From NCBI GenBank assembly GCA_012845835.1, contig JABAKD010000010.1, forward strand, positions 7,632,597-7,696,596: a stretch of DNA of 64,000 bases. Reading direction: 5' to 3'. The position numbers and the translations under genes are program-made. Below, one piece after another: positions 38,601 through 49,500 of the stretch (positions within the stretch are counted from its first letter, which is position 1; each line of letters begins with the position of its first letter). The stretch comes from Undaria pinnatifida. Lineage: Eukaryota > Sar > Phaeophyceae > Laminariales > Alariaceae. Below the pieces are notes generated by a model. The model saw nothing but the letters and a program-made list of their open reading frames with translations, made no database searches and had not been told where the DNA came from.

Positions 38601-40022
38601 GCATGTGTCGTATGATCGCATGGTATGATCGTATGTATAATACATCTGATGCAACATCGACCACCATGATGTTCTTGTTGATGTGTCGGTGGCGCAGAGG
38701 ACAACGGCCAGCACACCCAACGAAGAAAAAAAATGACGATCTCGTGGTACAGGTAGGCGTAAGGTGGGCTGGGCCGTACATACACAGAAGCAATCACAGC
38801 GCGAAGGACAACATCAATAGGGTAGGTTCAAGGTGAAACGTACGCCCTGTAAGCATACATCGGGCAATCAGTACATCAGTACTGGTACACTCCAGCAGTT
38901 TGTATCTATGCCCGCTTCTCGTTGCTCGCTGGTGGGGGAACGACGTAAACCCTCGGAGTACCGTACAGTACAGTACGACCGAACGACAACATGTGTCAAT
39001 AGTATCGGTAGTGAAGACCCGCTTGTCGAGATTTAAGATCCAGGTATAATGCTAAATGTCGAAGGCGGACGCTGCGAACTGGGCGTGGGAGGTGGAACAC
39101 CGCCTTATGGGAGGCGACAGGCAACTACAGGAACCTGCACGTACGTGCAAGTGGTTAGCAGCAGCAGTGAGGAATTTAGGTGCAAAAATGAAATTGACAT
39201 GTTCGGGCTTGCGGCAGGGACAAACGACGCCAGCACTTACTACGGCTGAAGTCTCAAGCACTACAAAGTATAATGTGGAGTAACTGCGTACCAGTGGTGT
39301 GGGAATATCGTACCAGGTCCAGTAGCAGTACTGCTGACCTACGTACTCCGCAGGACTATGTTGCCTGTTCACAAGAGCTCGTGCGACGTTTATTGTGACA
39401 GGATGTAAACGTAGACCGGCTGTTGGCTGTGTTTCACCTGTGGTACACATACGAAGACAGCTCGTCATTCCGTGTACGTAAATAGATACAGCTGGGTTTG
39501 TAGAGTGCTGGGACTGCTGTATATGTTCGCTGGGCGACCTAACCTCGATGCCCAAAGCTTGCTGAAAGCAGCTACGGGTCCTCGCCTGCTCTGCCCGCGC
39601 TGTGGTTCAGGTCGGTGCGGTATGATAAGAGTCGTAATTCTGCGAGCTACGCTCCCGGCGAATATAAAATATCAAACAGCGACTCAGAGAAAGCACAGCG
39701 AGGGTTGGCAAGCGTCGTGTAGAGAGGAAACAAGTACACCATTGCTCTGTGGGCATTCATCTGTACATCTGTTTCCCCCATGCCGACCACGGAGCAAGAG
39801 CACACAGCTCCTCAATCGAACGTTGAGGCCCGCAGACGTACTCACACTCCACAGCAGCAGTAGCTACTCATTGAGGTCTACGATAGACCACATCGGTGCA
39901 CGCGTACAAACCTTCACGGAACACTTCATGGCTGCGCTTCCTTCCATCTCGGGGGTCGACCGCCTGCTCGACGACTTGTGGCACAGTCTCTCCTGCTCCT
40001 TCTCTCGCGTTTCCTTCGACAT
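32639..40022 (-). CDS. DBF4-like regulatory subunit of CDC7 kinase
   Basis: DBF4 proteins activate the CDC7 kinase, which phosphorylates the MCM helicase to fire replication origins in the nucleus. Six minus-strand exons join, all in phase 0: 40022-39912, 38201-37965, 37357-37190, 36766-36635, 35384-35235 and 34483-32639, about 880 residues. Motif N (BRCT-like) starts at residue 38: DTFYIDPRV, then KRLGLKTRGFLGADVTVCVV. Motif M is HPRVVIKDMDG at about 199-209. Motif C is the DBF4-type zinc finger: CECC at about 253-256, then H267 and H273 (HCAGEQH), with exon junction 5/6 falling inside it. The remaining 600 or so residues are low-complexity Ala/Gly/Arg-rich and have no counterpart I know. 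Exon 1 is the least certain: it supplies ATG and ends MKCSVK directly before motif N. Two GGGTC-rich elements sit in its introns. Identity rests on motif order, since overall similarity to known members is low. Confidence 0.78.
35554..35735. repeat. TAG/AGT trinucleotide array
   Basis: About 60 triplets, mainly AGT with AGC and AGA interruptions. It gives a poly-Ser ORF on the plus strand and poly-Thr or poly-Tyr ORFs on the minus strand. It lies in the DBF4-like intron between exons 4 and 5. Confidence 0.97.
36849..37046. mobile_element. GGGTC-rich element, copy 2 (intronic)
   Basis: Starts CAGGGCTTTTCGCGGGTCGG and shares CAGGGTGGCCCG, the AACCCGT block, CGCGAGATTT and GACCCGACCCGCG with copy 3 in the same order. 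It lies in the DBF4-like intron between exons 3 and 4. Confidence 0.7.
37629..37840. mobile_element. GGGTC-rich element, copy 3 (intronic)
   Basis: Starts CCGGGGCCTTTCACGGGTCG and ends CGTGACCCGTGAACAGTCCTG. Reverse-complemented, this end gives CAGGACTGTTCACGGGTCAC, so the termini are imperfect inverted repeats. It lies in the DBF4-like intron between exons 2 and 3. The ends are compatible with a non-autonomous hAT-like transposon, but an 8-bp target duplication is not seen. Confidence 0.7.
38480..38498 (+). repeat. G homopolymer, about 18 bases
   Basis: Uninterrupted G run in the DBF4-like first intron. Comparable runs occur at 49351-49364 and 61473-61500. Confidence 0.95.
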
Positions 40023-40257
40023 GGAGCGTGCTCTACCTCCACACTCTTTTACCACGTTTTCTTCGTCGCCCGCGCAATTTTGAATTTTTCGAATTTCACC
40101 AAAAACGGAGGCGTTCTTGACCGTTACGTACGTACGTCCTCTTTTGTCTTTTGCCTTTTGCTCTTTTGTCGAGCAAGACGACAGACAGACGCAAGACGCA
40201 AGATGCAAGATGCGTAGGATAACAGAGATCCTAAATCCTAGATCCTAACTGGATTCC

Positions 40258-40300
40258 ACTAACCCTAGCCCTAACCTTAATCATAACCCCAGCCCTATAG
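40258..40300. repeat. Degenerate telomere-like CCCTAA patch
   Basis: CTAACCCTAGCCCTAACC followed by TTAATCATAACCCC: about five to six diverged heptamer-like units. It is too short to be a telomere and could be an interstitial remnant or chance. Confidence 0.5.
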
Positions 40301-40440
40301 TTGTGCACCTACTAAGTGGGAGCAGGGTGCCACGTATTATGGGATCCGACTGGGCGGGATGAGGGTAGAGAGGTGTTGACCAATCGAGGTGTAGTCTGAG
40401 CGCCCTATTTCAACCGTTTTCAACCCTACGAAGCTAAGGA

Positions 40441-40505
40441 TGGTGAATGTAGATAGATGTAGATGTAGATGCAGTCTAGATGTAGAGTAGATGTAGAGTA
40501 GACGT
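40441..40505. repeat. GTAGAT-rich microsatellite
   Basis: Interrupted GTAGAT/GTAGA units (AGATGTAGATGTAGATGCAG and similar). Confidence 0.85.
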
Positions 40506-40809
40506 CTCAAAAACACAACACCACGGGATAGGTAGGGTGTGGTTCCGCAGTCCTTATTACCGGGGTGGGGTAGGTTGTAAAAATGTAGACTAAATTACTA
40601 ATCAATCGTTGAATTGCAAACAAACGCAGTCAATCAGTCTGCAGAAGTGGCAAACCTGTGTGTGCACGAGCCCGAGTCATCGAGACTCCACCCGTCAAAC
40701 ATGACCTATTAATTGGTGGTGTAGAGCCCCACATTGGCACGGTAAAATCATGGTAACTACATGGTTACACCTATCGATTGAAATTGTCTATCTAGCGATC
40801 CATGTACAT

Positions 40810-41128
40810 TTTTTTTTTTTTTTTTTTTCTTCACACTTTTACTTTCCAGCTTCTGGACAAGCCGTGGTTACAGGTGTCGTCCCTTCTCCCCCCCGGTTCT
40901 TGCCTTCAACTTTTTATGGCGCATAGGGTTCAGCAATCCCACTGCTCGTCGATTGTTCATCGAGTGTTGCTAACTCACGCTCTCGCGCTTTCCGCAAGTC
41001 AATTTGTGCACAAGAAAAAGTCCCAACAAATTTATACGAATATGCACTCGGCGGGGCTCGAACTCACGAAAAGACCTATAATTATACCAGGCTCGAGGAT
41101 AATCTGATACGCCACCGGGGCGACCGGC
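40810..41128 (-). mobile_element. tRNA-derived SINE, copy B
   Basis: The most complete copy. On the minus strand the tRNA-like head lies at about 41045-41128, then a body sharing GCACAAATTGACTTGCGGAA and GCTGAACCCTATGCGC with copy A, ending in a poly-A tail (T run at 40809-40828). Copy B has about 30 extra bases near 40955 (GTTCATCGAGTGTTGC) that copy A lacks. Confidence 0.88.
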
Positions 41129-41344
41129 CGCTAACACACCACGAAGCTATAACTAACACATTGTACACCACACCTAAAAATTGTTTTGTGTACCATACCT
41201 AACATCAAATCTGCTAAAATAGTCAAATAGTCTAGTCTAAACAACACCAGGCACAGGTGATATAAAGTGATGCATTCCTTCTACAACCATCAGATTTGTC
41301 CCCTTAGAGGATTTATTTATAGTTCGCGCGCACATGTTGAGTTG

Positions 41345-41645
41345 TCCCGCCCGTCCCTCCACCCTCCCGATCCCTCTTTCTTGTCCAAAATTCCACCTGA
41401 AATCAAAATCTGCCAGAGTAAGAAACACTACCAGGCAGCTGATATCACCTCATGATATATTTCTAGCCATCCATGCCGTAACTTCAATTCATTGCGCCAC
41501 CCCCCCCCCCCTTTCCCCCCCGCTCCCTCTTGTCCAAACGCCCCACCTAAAATAAAAATATGTCAGAGTAATAAACACTACCAGGCAGTTGATATCACCT
41601 CGTTAAATTTCTAGCCATCCTTGCCGTAACTCCAATTATTCATCC
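41345..41645 (+). repeat. Tandem duplication, two units of about 150 bp
   Basis: Both units run through CTTGTCCAAA, CCACCT.AAAT, CAGAGTAA.AAACACTACC, AGGCAG.TGATATCACCTC, TTTCTAGCCATCC and TGCCGTAACT.CAATT. They are separated by a C-rich run near 41500. Confidence 0.9.
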
Positions 41646-44235
41646 CCCCTGAAATTTGTTTCGTTCAGGCTTCCGAGCCGTGGTCATCTGTTTTTTTTTC
41701 ATTCGTGTGTTGTACTTCACGATTCCTCCACCGGTACTCGGTGATTTTGCCCCTACGCGCTCGACCTTTGTGTTGTATTCTGACCGCCGCAGGTGCCGCT
41801 TTGCCCTGACGGCATCGCCGAGCTCTAGGCTTGATCGGTTTCCTCCGCACTTTGCCAAGTAGGGCCCCGGTAGCCTTGCAGACTCGCAAGACCACCGAAA
41901 TACCGGCCGTCCTTCCTTTCTTTTTTCGTGTTTTCTTCGTGTTTGGATCCCGGTAGCCTTTACCGCCCCGCAAGGCCGCTGGATTCTCGGTAATCATATT
42001 CCTGCCATGGTTGATACCCTGGAACTGTGCTCAGGTTCCCATGAACTTCCCAATCACGGCGGTAATAATGCTTTCCCCTTTTATGTGTCTTTTCGTTTCT
42101 GTTTTTTTTTGTGCAACACCTTGCGTTGCCATTCTACGCTTATGACGCGTCAGTCGGCCCCCTGTACGCGTTCTTTTGGCATGCTAACTCCGTCGCTCAG
42201 CGCCGCTGACGTTTTTTCTGCGTTGGACGAATCAGGTCGATCCACTCGCGCACCTCTTTGACTACCCTGACTTTCTGTTCGTGTTGGTTGAGTTACCTTG
42301 CTACGTTTGCCGGTATTGTTCCCAGCGCAAACAGGCCTCCCAAGGCGCCACGTTGTTCGCTCGACCAAGTGGTCCTAGCAGCCCCTTAGTTTTAGCGAGC
42401 CTTACCGCAACCTAGCCGCGTTCTTTTTGCCTTGCGTGATATTTTCCATTTTCTTCGGGCCTTGGCCACACGGCTACATGTAATGCCTCCCGGTCATACA
42501 TACTTTCGGATTTGGGTGACGTTCCCTTTGCGAGCTTCCGAGTAACCAACCCTGTACGGCGAACGAATCCTCGTTCGCCCCTCCGTGGGTCCCACATAGA
42601 TCGCTCCGATAATATGTTTTCTGTCTTTCTCTTTGTCTTCTCTTCGATATTGCCTTTATTTTGCTATCTTCGCTTCGTCTTCAGGTTTCCTTTTTCATTT
42701 CCAGTTTCGGTTGCTCTACATAGGTTGTCCCATTCTGGGTTTTCCGTGTTCCTCTATCTTGTTATGGCCTTTCTTTCAGCGATCTGCTTTATTAGTGAAA
42801 GGTCCTATCCTTGACGTTTAGGCCTCATTACGAGGTGTGGGGGAATCTATAGCCTCATGTCTTTGTTTCGAATAGCCGCATATTCGACCCCCTATCCCGG
42901 TCTTTTAGGATGAACTTTGTCGTCACCCTTCGACCGTCTCGAGGTTTGTATATACGACTATTCAGGGTGGGCTAATGTAATAGAGTGTCAGCATAGCTGG
43001 CAATAGATTCGGTAAGATAGCCCACAGAGTCATGGTCTATTGGCCACAAGAAGATTGTCTTAAACGGAATATTCTGAGTGGAGAAGATAACCCGTAGAAT
43101 CTAGCTAGCTTATACCACAGGAGCGTTCTTGGTAATGGAATGTTCCTCTTCTGGACAAGATGGATAGATGTAAGCGCCTTAAGCGCTCATAGGAATATAG
43201 AAAACCTAGGAGAACGTTCCTTGTATGTTCCATAGGTAAAGGTCCAGAAGAAAGCACAGCAACAATGCTGGAGGGTGAAGCGAACTCTGTGAGCCTCACC
43301 CCACCCCCATGCTTTCACTCCTTCTCCTTTCCTGTCTCCTCGAGCTTCTCATAGCTCAACACCAACAACGAGAAATCTACAAAGAAGAACCGGTGCTGTC
43401 TCCAAGCGAAGCTGATACTCCTGCGTCCCTTCCCTCACACCTACCCAGCACCACGACTCTTCCACAAACACAACCCCCCCAACGCCACCCCCCCCTCCTT
43501 CCCCACCACCGGCACCATCGCCTAGACCTAGCACCACGTGTATAGCTGTTGGCAATCCCCTTCCCCCCCCACACCCCAAACCCCCCCCTCGCCTTCGAAC
43601 ACTCCGCCCTCTCCTCACTGGTTGTACGAGTTACAGGATACACTTGATAAACTGATGCATTTCCTTCGACAGCTCTCAGATTTTGTCCCCTTCAAAAACG
43701 GGTTTTATAGTTTCCGCGCACAGACTGAGTAACATCACCCTGTTGACCCTAGTACAAGCTACACTCCAGTTCCAAGGGGAGTCGCCGACCTGTATCCTTA
43801 ATGAGGACACACAACCCGTAATACGCGCGATCGGAGTATCACACACAGTTTGCAAAGATGAGTTTAGAGCACAATCTTCGATCTCTCACACCTGGAGTGT
43901 ATTTTTATTTTTATAATATATACCGGTACAAATTTAAAATAAAAATAAACTGTTGGCAGAAGTACCGGCCCTCTCGCTAGAAACATACCTGAAGAAATCT
44001 GGCGGAGAATTTTAAATAAATTAAGAGGAGGGAATGAGTAGCCAAGTGTGCTCGCCGTCTACAGTAGTATAGGAAAGTGGAAGAAATCTATGTTTATCTT
44101 TTTTCTCCGTTCTCGCTCCGCCAGATAGACTTAAGATGTTGCCACCGGATTTCAGGTTTACGAGGAGAGGGTCGATACAACTCTATACGTACCTGGTACT
44201 TATTTCTCATGATCTAGACATTTTTGAGCAAATAT

Positions 44236-44360
44236 GTCGGTTGACGGTCAGTTTTGACCCGTCAAGGCGTCTTTGTATCTATCATACTCGTTTTATTGTG
44301 TGGGGTTTCTTGACGGCCGTCCGTCAAGCCCGTCAAGGGGCAAGAGTGCCGTCAACCGAC
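44236..44360. mobile_element. GTCGGTTGACGG element, copy 1 (125 bp)
   Basis: Perfect 12-base inverted termini GTCGGTTGACGG and CCGTCAACCGAC. The interior has further TTGACGG/CCGTCAA and GACCCGTCAAGG pieces that can form nested hairpins. It has no coding capacity and is MITE-like. Confidence 0.88.
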
Positions 44361-45352
44361 ATCATCTGTGTTTTTAGGGAAGGAAAGATACATCCATCCC
44401 TGGTGCGCCAGCGCATCCCTGACGCACCTGATATAACCAGGTAGATAGTTGTAAATGGGGATGGATATGATATTACAGTAATAATCTGTTCGATGTATGG
44501 AAGCTTGCTGGCTTGTGAAGCATGCGCGGCCATGATAACATATCCGACTACGATTGTGATTGCGTACGTACGCAGAGTAAGGGTATCGAGAGACAATTCC
44601 GAGAAATATGTATGGCGAATCCGACTGACTATTTCGTAGTGTTTGCTTTGCAACGACCACCATATATATGTGACTCTCATTATTAGTAGAACAAACAGCA
44701 GCCGCGGCAGCAGGTAGAACGCCCCGGGGCTTCGGGAAGGCACATCGGCGAGCACCAGATCCATAACATTGATGAAAGGGGTGGATCAAGTCAGTTTTAC
44801 CAGGACCTGAGGTATTTCTTGGTTAGAAAACACGATCATACCACCGTGGAATCAAGAACTTGGTGTCGTTTACTCTGAGAAACAACCGCAACGAATGACA
44901 ATCAACAAACGACATGCTCCGCCGCCAAACCAATCAACGGCCGTGGGTCTTGGGGTCTCTTGGATGCCCCCCCCCCCCCAGCCTCGCCCTGTGAACCCCT
45001 CCCTCCCTCTCAAATTGCAACAATTCCCGCCGCCTACCCTGTGCTGGAACGAAGTGACTATTACCTCTCGACGAAATGACAAAAAAACAGTTGTACGGAG
45101 GGCAAGAACATGATTGCCCCTCCGCCCTTGCTCACGCGCTCGAAACACGACAACGCGACAACGCGAAACATGAAAAATGAAAAAGCAGCTCGGACGCGAG
45201 GCCGTTTCGTGTCTCTTGGCATCCGTCCTCCTCTACCCCTATACAGCAGCGGAGTACCTGGTACTCGGTTTAATGGCGTCGCTTAGGAGGGATAGCGGAC
45301 ACAAGAGCGGTCAAATCGGCTTTGTCGCGCTTGGTGACGCCTATACTAATAA

Positions 45353-45705
45353 CTATACGATACCCAATCTGAGGTAAGAGCGGTGTGAAGATAGGAACGG
45401 CCACACTTGCCTGTTCTAAGAGACTCTTAAATCGAGCATCACACTACATACGCTATGGTGCCCAATCTGAGATGATCAGAGCGGGGCAGAGATATAAACG
45501 GTATCACCTGCCCGTTCCAAGGGATGACGTCGGTTGACGGTCCAGTTTTGACCCGTCAAGACGTCTTTGGACTTATCATACTAGTTTTAGTGTGTGTGTT
45601 GTAATTCCTTGACGGCTGCCCGTCAAGAGGCAAGAGTGCCGTCAACCGACCCCTTTGGTTCGGAGGGGCTCTTAAATCGAGTACCTCACGGAATACGCTG
45701 CTTTT
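45353..45705 (+). repeat. Tandem duplication, second unit interrupted by an element
   Basis: Two units share CCCAATCTGAG, AGAGCGG, GGAACGG/TAAACGG, CACTTGCC/CACCTGCC, GTTC.AAG, CTCTTAAATCGAG and ATACGCT. Unit 1 (45353-45450) is continuous. Unit 2 is split by the element at 45529-45650 between GTTCCAAGGG and CTCTTAAATC. Confidence 0.85.
45529..45650. mobile_element. GTCGGTTGACGG element, copy 2 (122 bp)
   Basis: Same termini and order as copy 1: GACCCGTCAAGACGTCTTTG, ATCATACT.GTTTTA, TTGACGG and GGCAAGAGTGCCGTCAACC. It sits inside the second unit of the local tandem duplication, so the first unit is a natural unoccupied comparison. Confidence 0.88.
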
Positions 45706-46062
45706 GTTCCCCTAGCATTGAACAGGATGATCCTCAAGTATAAAAGAAGAGATCTGGACGACACCGAAGGCGATCGCGACGACGGCGACGACATAGCTCA
45801 ACAAAACGAACCAAATTGTGTACACACTAGCGGCCCTCTCATACAAAACATTCCCACAAGAAATATACAGCCTGAGCGTTCCGGGGAAAAATAACACTCC
45901 GGGAAATGTTCCGCTAAAGCTTGGGCGGAACAGACCCTTTCCAAAATATGAAACTTAGACTGGAGCAGTACCACCAGTACCCCGATTTCTTGCTAGACGG
46001 CCAGTACTGTATACCTGGTACTATGCAGCTAGCAGTGTTTGGAAGTATCCCGCAGATTTGGC

Positions 46063-46140
46063 CCGTCCCGGCAATGCGGGGATGCAAGGGTCTACGGTCT
46101 GACGGACTACGGCCGTGCATGACAACGATTATACCCCCCT
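46063..46140 (+). repeat. GGGATGCGAGGG dispersed element, copy 2
   Basis: CCGGCAATGCGGGGATGCAA, GGGTCTACGG, GACTACGGCCGTGCATGA, then a C-rich run. It lies about 370 bases before the first detected exon of the acyl-AMP ligase fusion. Confidence 0.7.
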
Positions 46141-46506
46141 CCCTCCCCCGCTTCCCCCCGCCCGCCCGCCCGCCCCGACACTACGGAAGCCCCAACCCGC
46201 AATCCTCCTGTGAAACTTAAGCTTCTGTCCATCGCCGACCGCGCTCTCCCACGACTGCCAACACCACAACGCCCACCGCGTGCAAGCTTATGCCGGTAAC
46301 GATGGGATGGAGAGGCTAGGGCGGGGAAGGGGGAGGGAGGAACGGGAGGGGAGGGGGGGGGAGGGGGGTGAGGGAGATCATACTTCAAATCGCACTCCTG
46401 ACGGTAGACGTGGGCCGCGATTACGTAGCCATCGAACCCCCTCCGCCTTCTGCGGCATCGACAAGCACCCCGACCTCACGAACTCCTTCCCCTCCCCTCC
46501 CTGTAG

Positions 46507-49500
46507 GACCATCCCCAAGACTACCTCCGGAAAGATAGCGCGAGCCATGTGCAAGCGCGCCCACACCTCCGGGGCCCTCGACGCCGACACCGTCCTCCTT
46601 TGGGGAGAAGCCGGCGCCACCTCCGCCGCTGAAGACGCGCGCGCTCTGGCAGCCGAAGCCCCGTCTTCCCCTGGAGGGGAGGGCGAGGGCGTGGAGGAGT
46701 CGAAAGTGCAGCCTTTGGACGACGGGGGAGGCAGAGGCTGTGCGACTGACATGCCCGTGGAGCTTGTCCTGAAGGGAGTGCAAAACGAGGTGGCCAGGAT
46801 TTTGAAGGCTGATCCTTCGTCTATCCCCAAGGTGAAAATTGGCGGGGGCGGGGGTGGGGAGGAGGGGGGAGGGGGAACCAGAGGAGGGGTTGCTGCTAGC
46901 GGGTGTTGTGGTCTTGCTGTTGCTTATCAGTAGGGGGGGTGTTTGATGTACCGTTGTGGTGATGACGTTTTCATGTGCTGCTGCTGGCGCTGACGCTGGT
47001 GGTGCTGATGTTGCTTACAGTTTCTTGGGGATGCCGTACATGTTTGTGCCTATGCCGGGAGGTGCTGCTGGCGTCGCCGCTGCCGTACCTCGGACTATTG
47101 TTTGCGATGCAGCCGCGTATTATCCCGATATTACCGAATGACACCAAGTGGTTCGCATGCGTTGAGGTTCCCGGATGTGGTGTGGTGTAGTGCTGTGGTG
47201 GTGGCTGACAAGGAGATGCCTTGCGCCGCCCCCTCTTCCCCTTTCCCCCCCCCCCCTTTCCATTCCGCCTGTTTCGTCTGTATCGTGCATATCGCGTAAT
47301 GACGGGCGATGCTGCTGGTCTGCTGCTCCGCTTGCTTGAACATAGGACGCGCCTCTTGGGGCACTGGGGTTGGACAGCATGGAGGCCATGCAGCTCATGG
47401 CGCTGCTCGAGGAGAGATTCAACGTGAGTGGCGGTTGTTGCTGCTGTTCATGTTTCATGTCGATGCCGGTGTTTAGTTTTCAGGGTTGTTGATTCGTTGT
47501 TGGTGTTGCTGCTCATGCTGACTTTGTTGTTGATGTTGCTGTTTGGATTTTGATGTCGTTGTTGTTGCTGCTGTTGCTGCTGCTGCTGTTGATGTAGCTA
47601 CTACCGATTGGACGGGTAGTGAATTATTGTGGATTTGTTGTTGGCGTTGTTGCTGACGTTGATTTTGATGATGCTGTTATTGCTGCTGATGCTGCTGCTG
47701 TTGTTGCTGCTACTGGCTGGACAGGTAAAGCTTCCGGATGATGTGATGATGGAGGCAGACACTACGCTCACCATGCCGGCCCCCATCATAAAGCCCGGCA
47801 GAGCTGTGCCTCCGAGGTACGGTAAATGCAGCGATGCAGATACTGTGGGAGGGCCATCTACCATCTACTCACGCGTCGTTGCCTCAGAGGGTTCGTTAAG
47901 GATAAAGTGGTGGGAGTGTGCGGGCGGCGTAACCATCGTGTTTCAGTAGACAATGCATGTTACCTGGTACTGTTGCTGGCCAGGACCTGGTACGTGTGTA
48001 CTTTGTCGCTTGTGTAGTTCGTGTAATACACCGCGAAAATCTGCATGATGCTATATATGACACAACGGAGTATTTCGCTTACGTGGTTCGTGCCCCCCCC
48101 CCTCCCCCCCCCCTCCTTGTCCCGCGGCCCACCCCCCCCCCCCCCCGCCCGCCGCCGCCGACTTCCCTCCATCGTTGGTGGTGGTGACTTAGGATGACTG
48201 CCGTAGACTGCGGCTTGTTGGCGGCTTTAGAAAGCAAGGAGGGCCCGCCCAAGGGTTACATGGTAGAAGCCGCGGTTGCTAAGAAGAAGGCGGATAGGCT
48301 GGCCGAGTGCTCCTTCAAAACCACGCTGGAGACGGGAAAGTTCAAGCCGGGCTGCCTGTCAAAGAAGGTGAAGACAGGCGACAGAGTTAGTAGTGTAAGG
48401 GAAGGGGAAAGGAGGGGGGAGGTTCGTTCGTTCCATGGTTGTTGTGCGTTGATTCGTTCCTTGTTTTTGTTCGTTCGTTCGTCGCGTGAACCCCTCCCCT
48501 CTCTTCTTGTCTTCTCCCCTCGTTTCCCCCCCCTTTCCCGTCTTTCGTCACCCTGCATCAACGACACGGCAGAAACAATGGTATCACGAGTTCCCGTCTA
48601 CATTGTTTCTGACGCCGAAACCAAACCCCAAAACCAAACTCTTGAATCCACCCCCAAAACTCTAAAGCCAAGAACAACACCCACCGCCGGAATCCACAGT
48701 CGAATCCCCAAACCCACATCCGAAACCTCAAACCCACCCCCAAAATGCCAATGCCCCATTCCCAAAAGTCACCTCCAAATCCCAAAACCCACACCCACAC
48801 CCCAAAGCTCTCCTCCAAATCCCAAAACTCACACCCAATCCCAAAACTCTCACAGTCAAATCCCCAAACTCACACCCAAATCCCCAAAACCCTCACAGTC
48901 AAATCCCCAATCTCACAGTCAAATCCCCAAACTCACACCCAAATCCCAAAACTCACACCCAAATCCCAACACCCAAAAACGGACCTTACCAGGCGAAGAT
49001 GACCGCCGCCGACACGGCTTTCGCTCGAGGCTCCCTGTTCCTGTTCGCGGCCGTCGATTTCGTCACCCCTGCGGCCTACTTGCTGCTGCTCTTTTTGGCG
49101 CTGAGGCCCTTCTGGTCTTCGTTGTTTTCGGAGGGGGAGATGGACGGGACGGTGTTGAGTTTGTCCTTGAAGGCTTTGCAGCGCGTGGTGGTGCTGCTCG
49201 TGTGGGCGATTTTTCTTCCCGGCGCCATGGCAACACGTGAGAGGAAGGAGGGGGGGGAGAGCCGGAGGGGTGCACTGTTTGTTGGATTTGATTTTATTGG
49301 ATGGGTCCGGGTTGGGGCTCTGGGCTGAGCAATATTGAATTTAATTGGATGGGGGGGGGGGGGGGAGACATAATGTACGAGGGTTTGTTGGGTTGTACTT
49401 GATAGGATTGGCTTGAATTGGGGTTGGGTTGAAGAAAGTTAGATGGAGACGTGTTGGGTTGGGTTCGATTGATTTTGCTGGGATTCAGTAGTGTTTTATC

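Larger units (their letters stand above)
41129..46506. other. About 5.4 kb between the DBF4-like and lipid genes
   Basis: Repeats and unassigned sequence. 42960-43280 is AT-richer, with internal inverted pieces (TCTTCTGGAC at 43147 and GTCCAGAAGA at 43241), so it may be part of a retroelement end. The ORFs at 42007-42261 and 43309-43545 match nothing I recognise. A TTGCAAA element lies at 43833-43900. No adenylation-domain motif belonging to the downstream acyl-AMP ligase was found on the plus strand. Confidence 0.45.
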
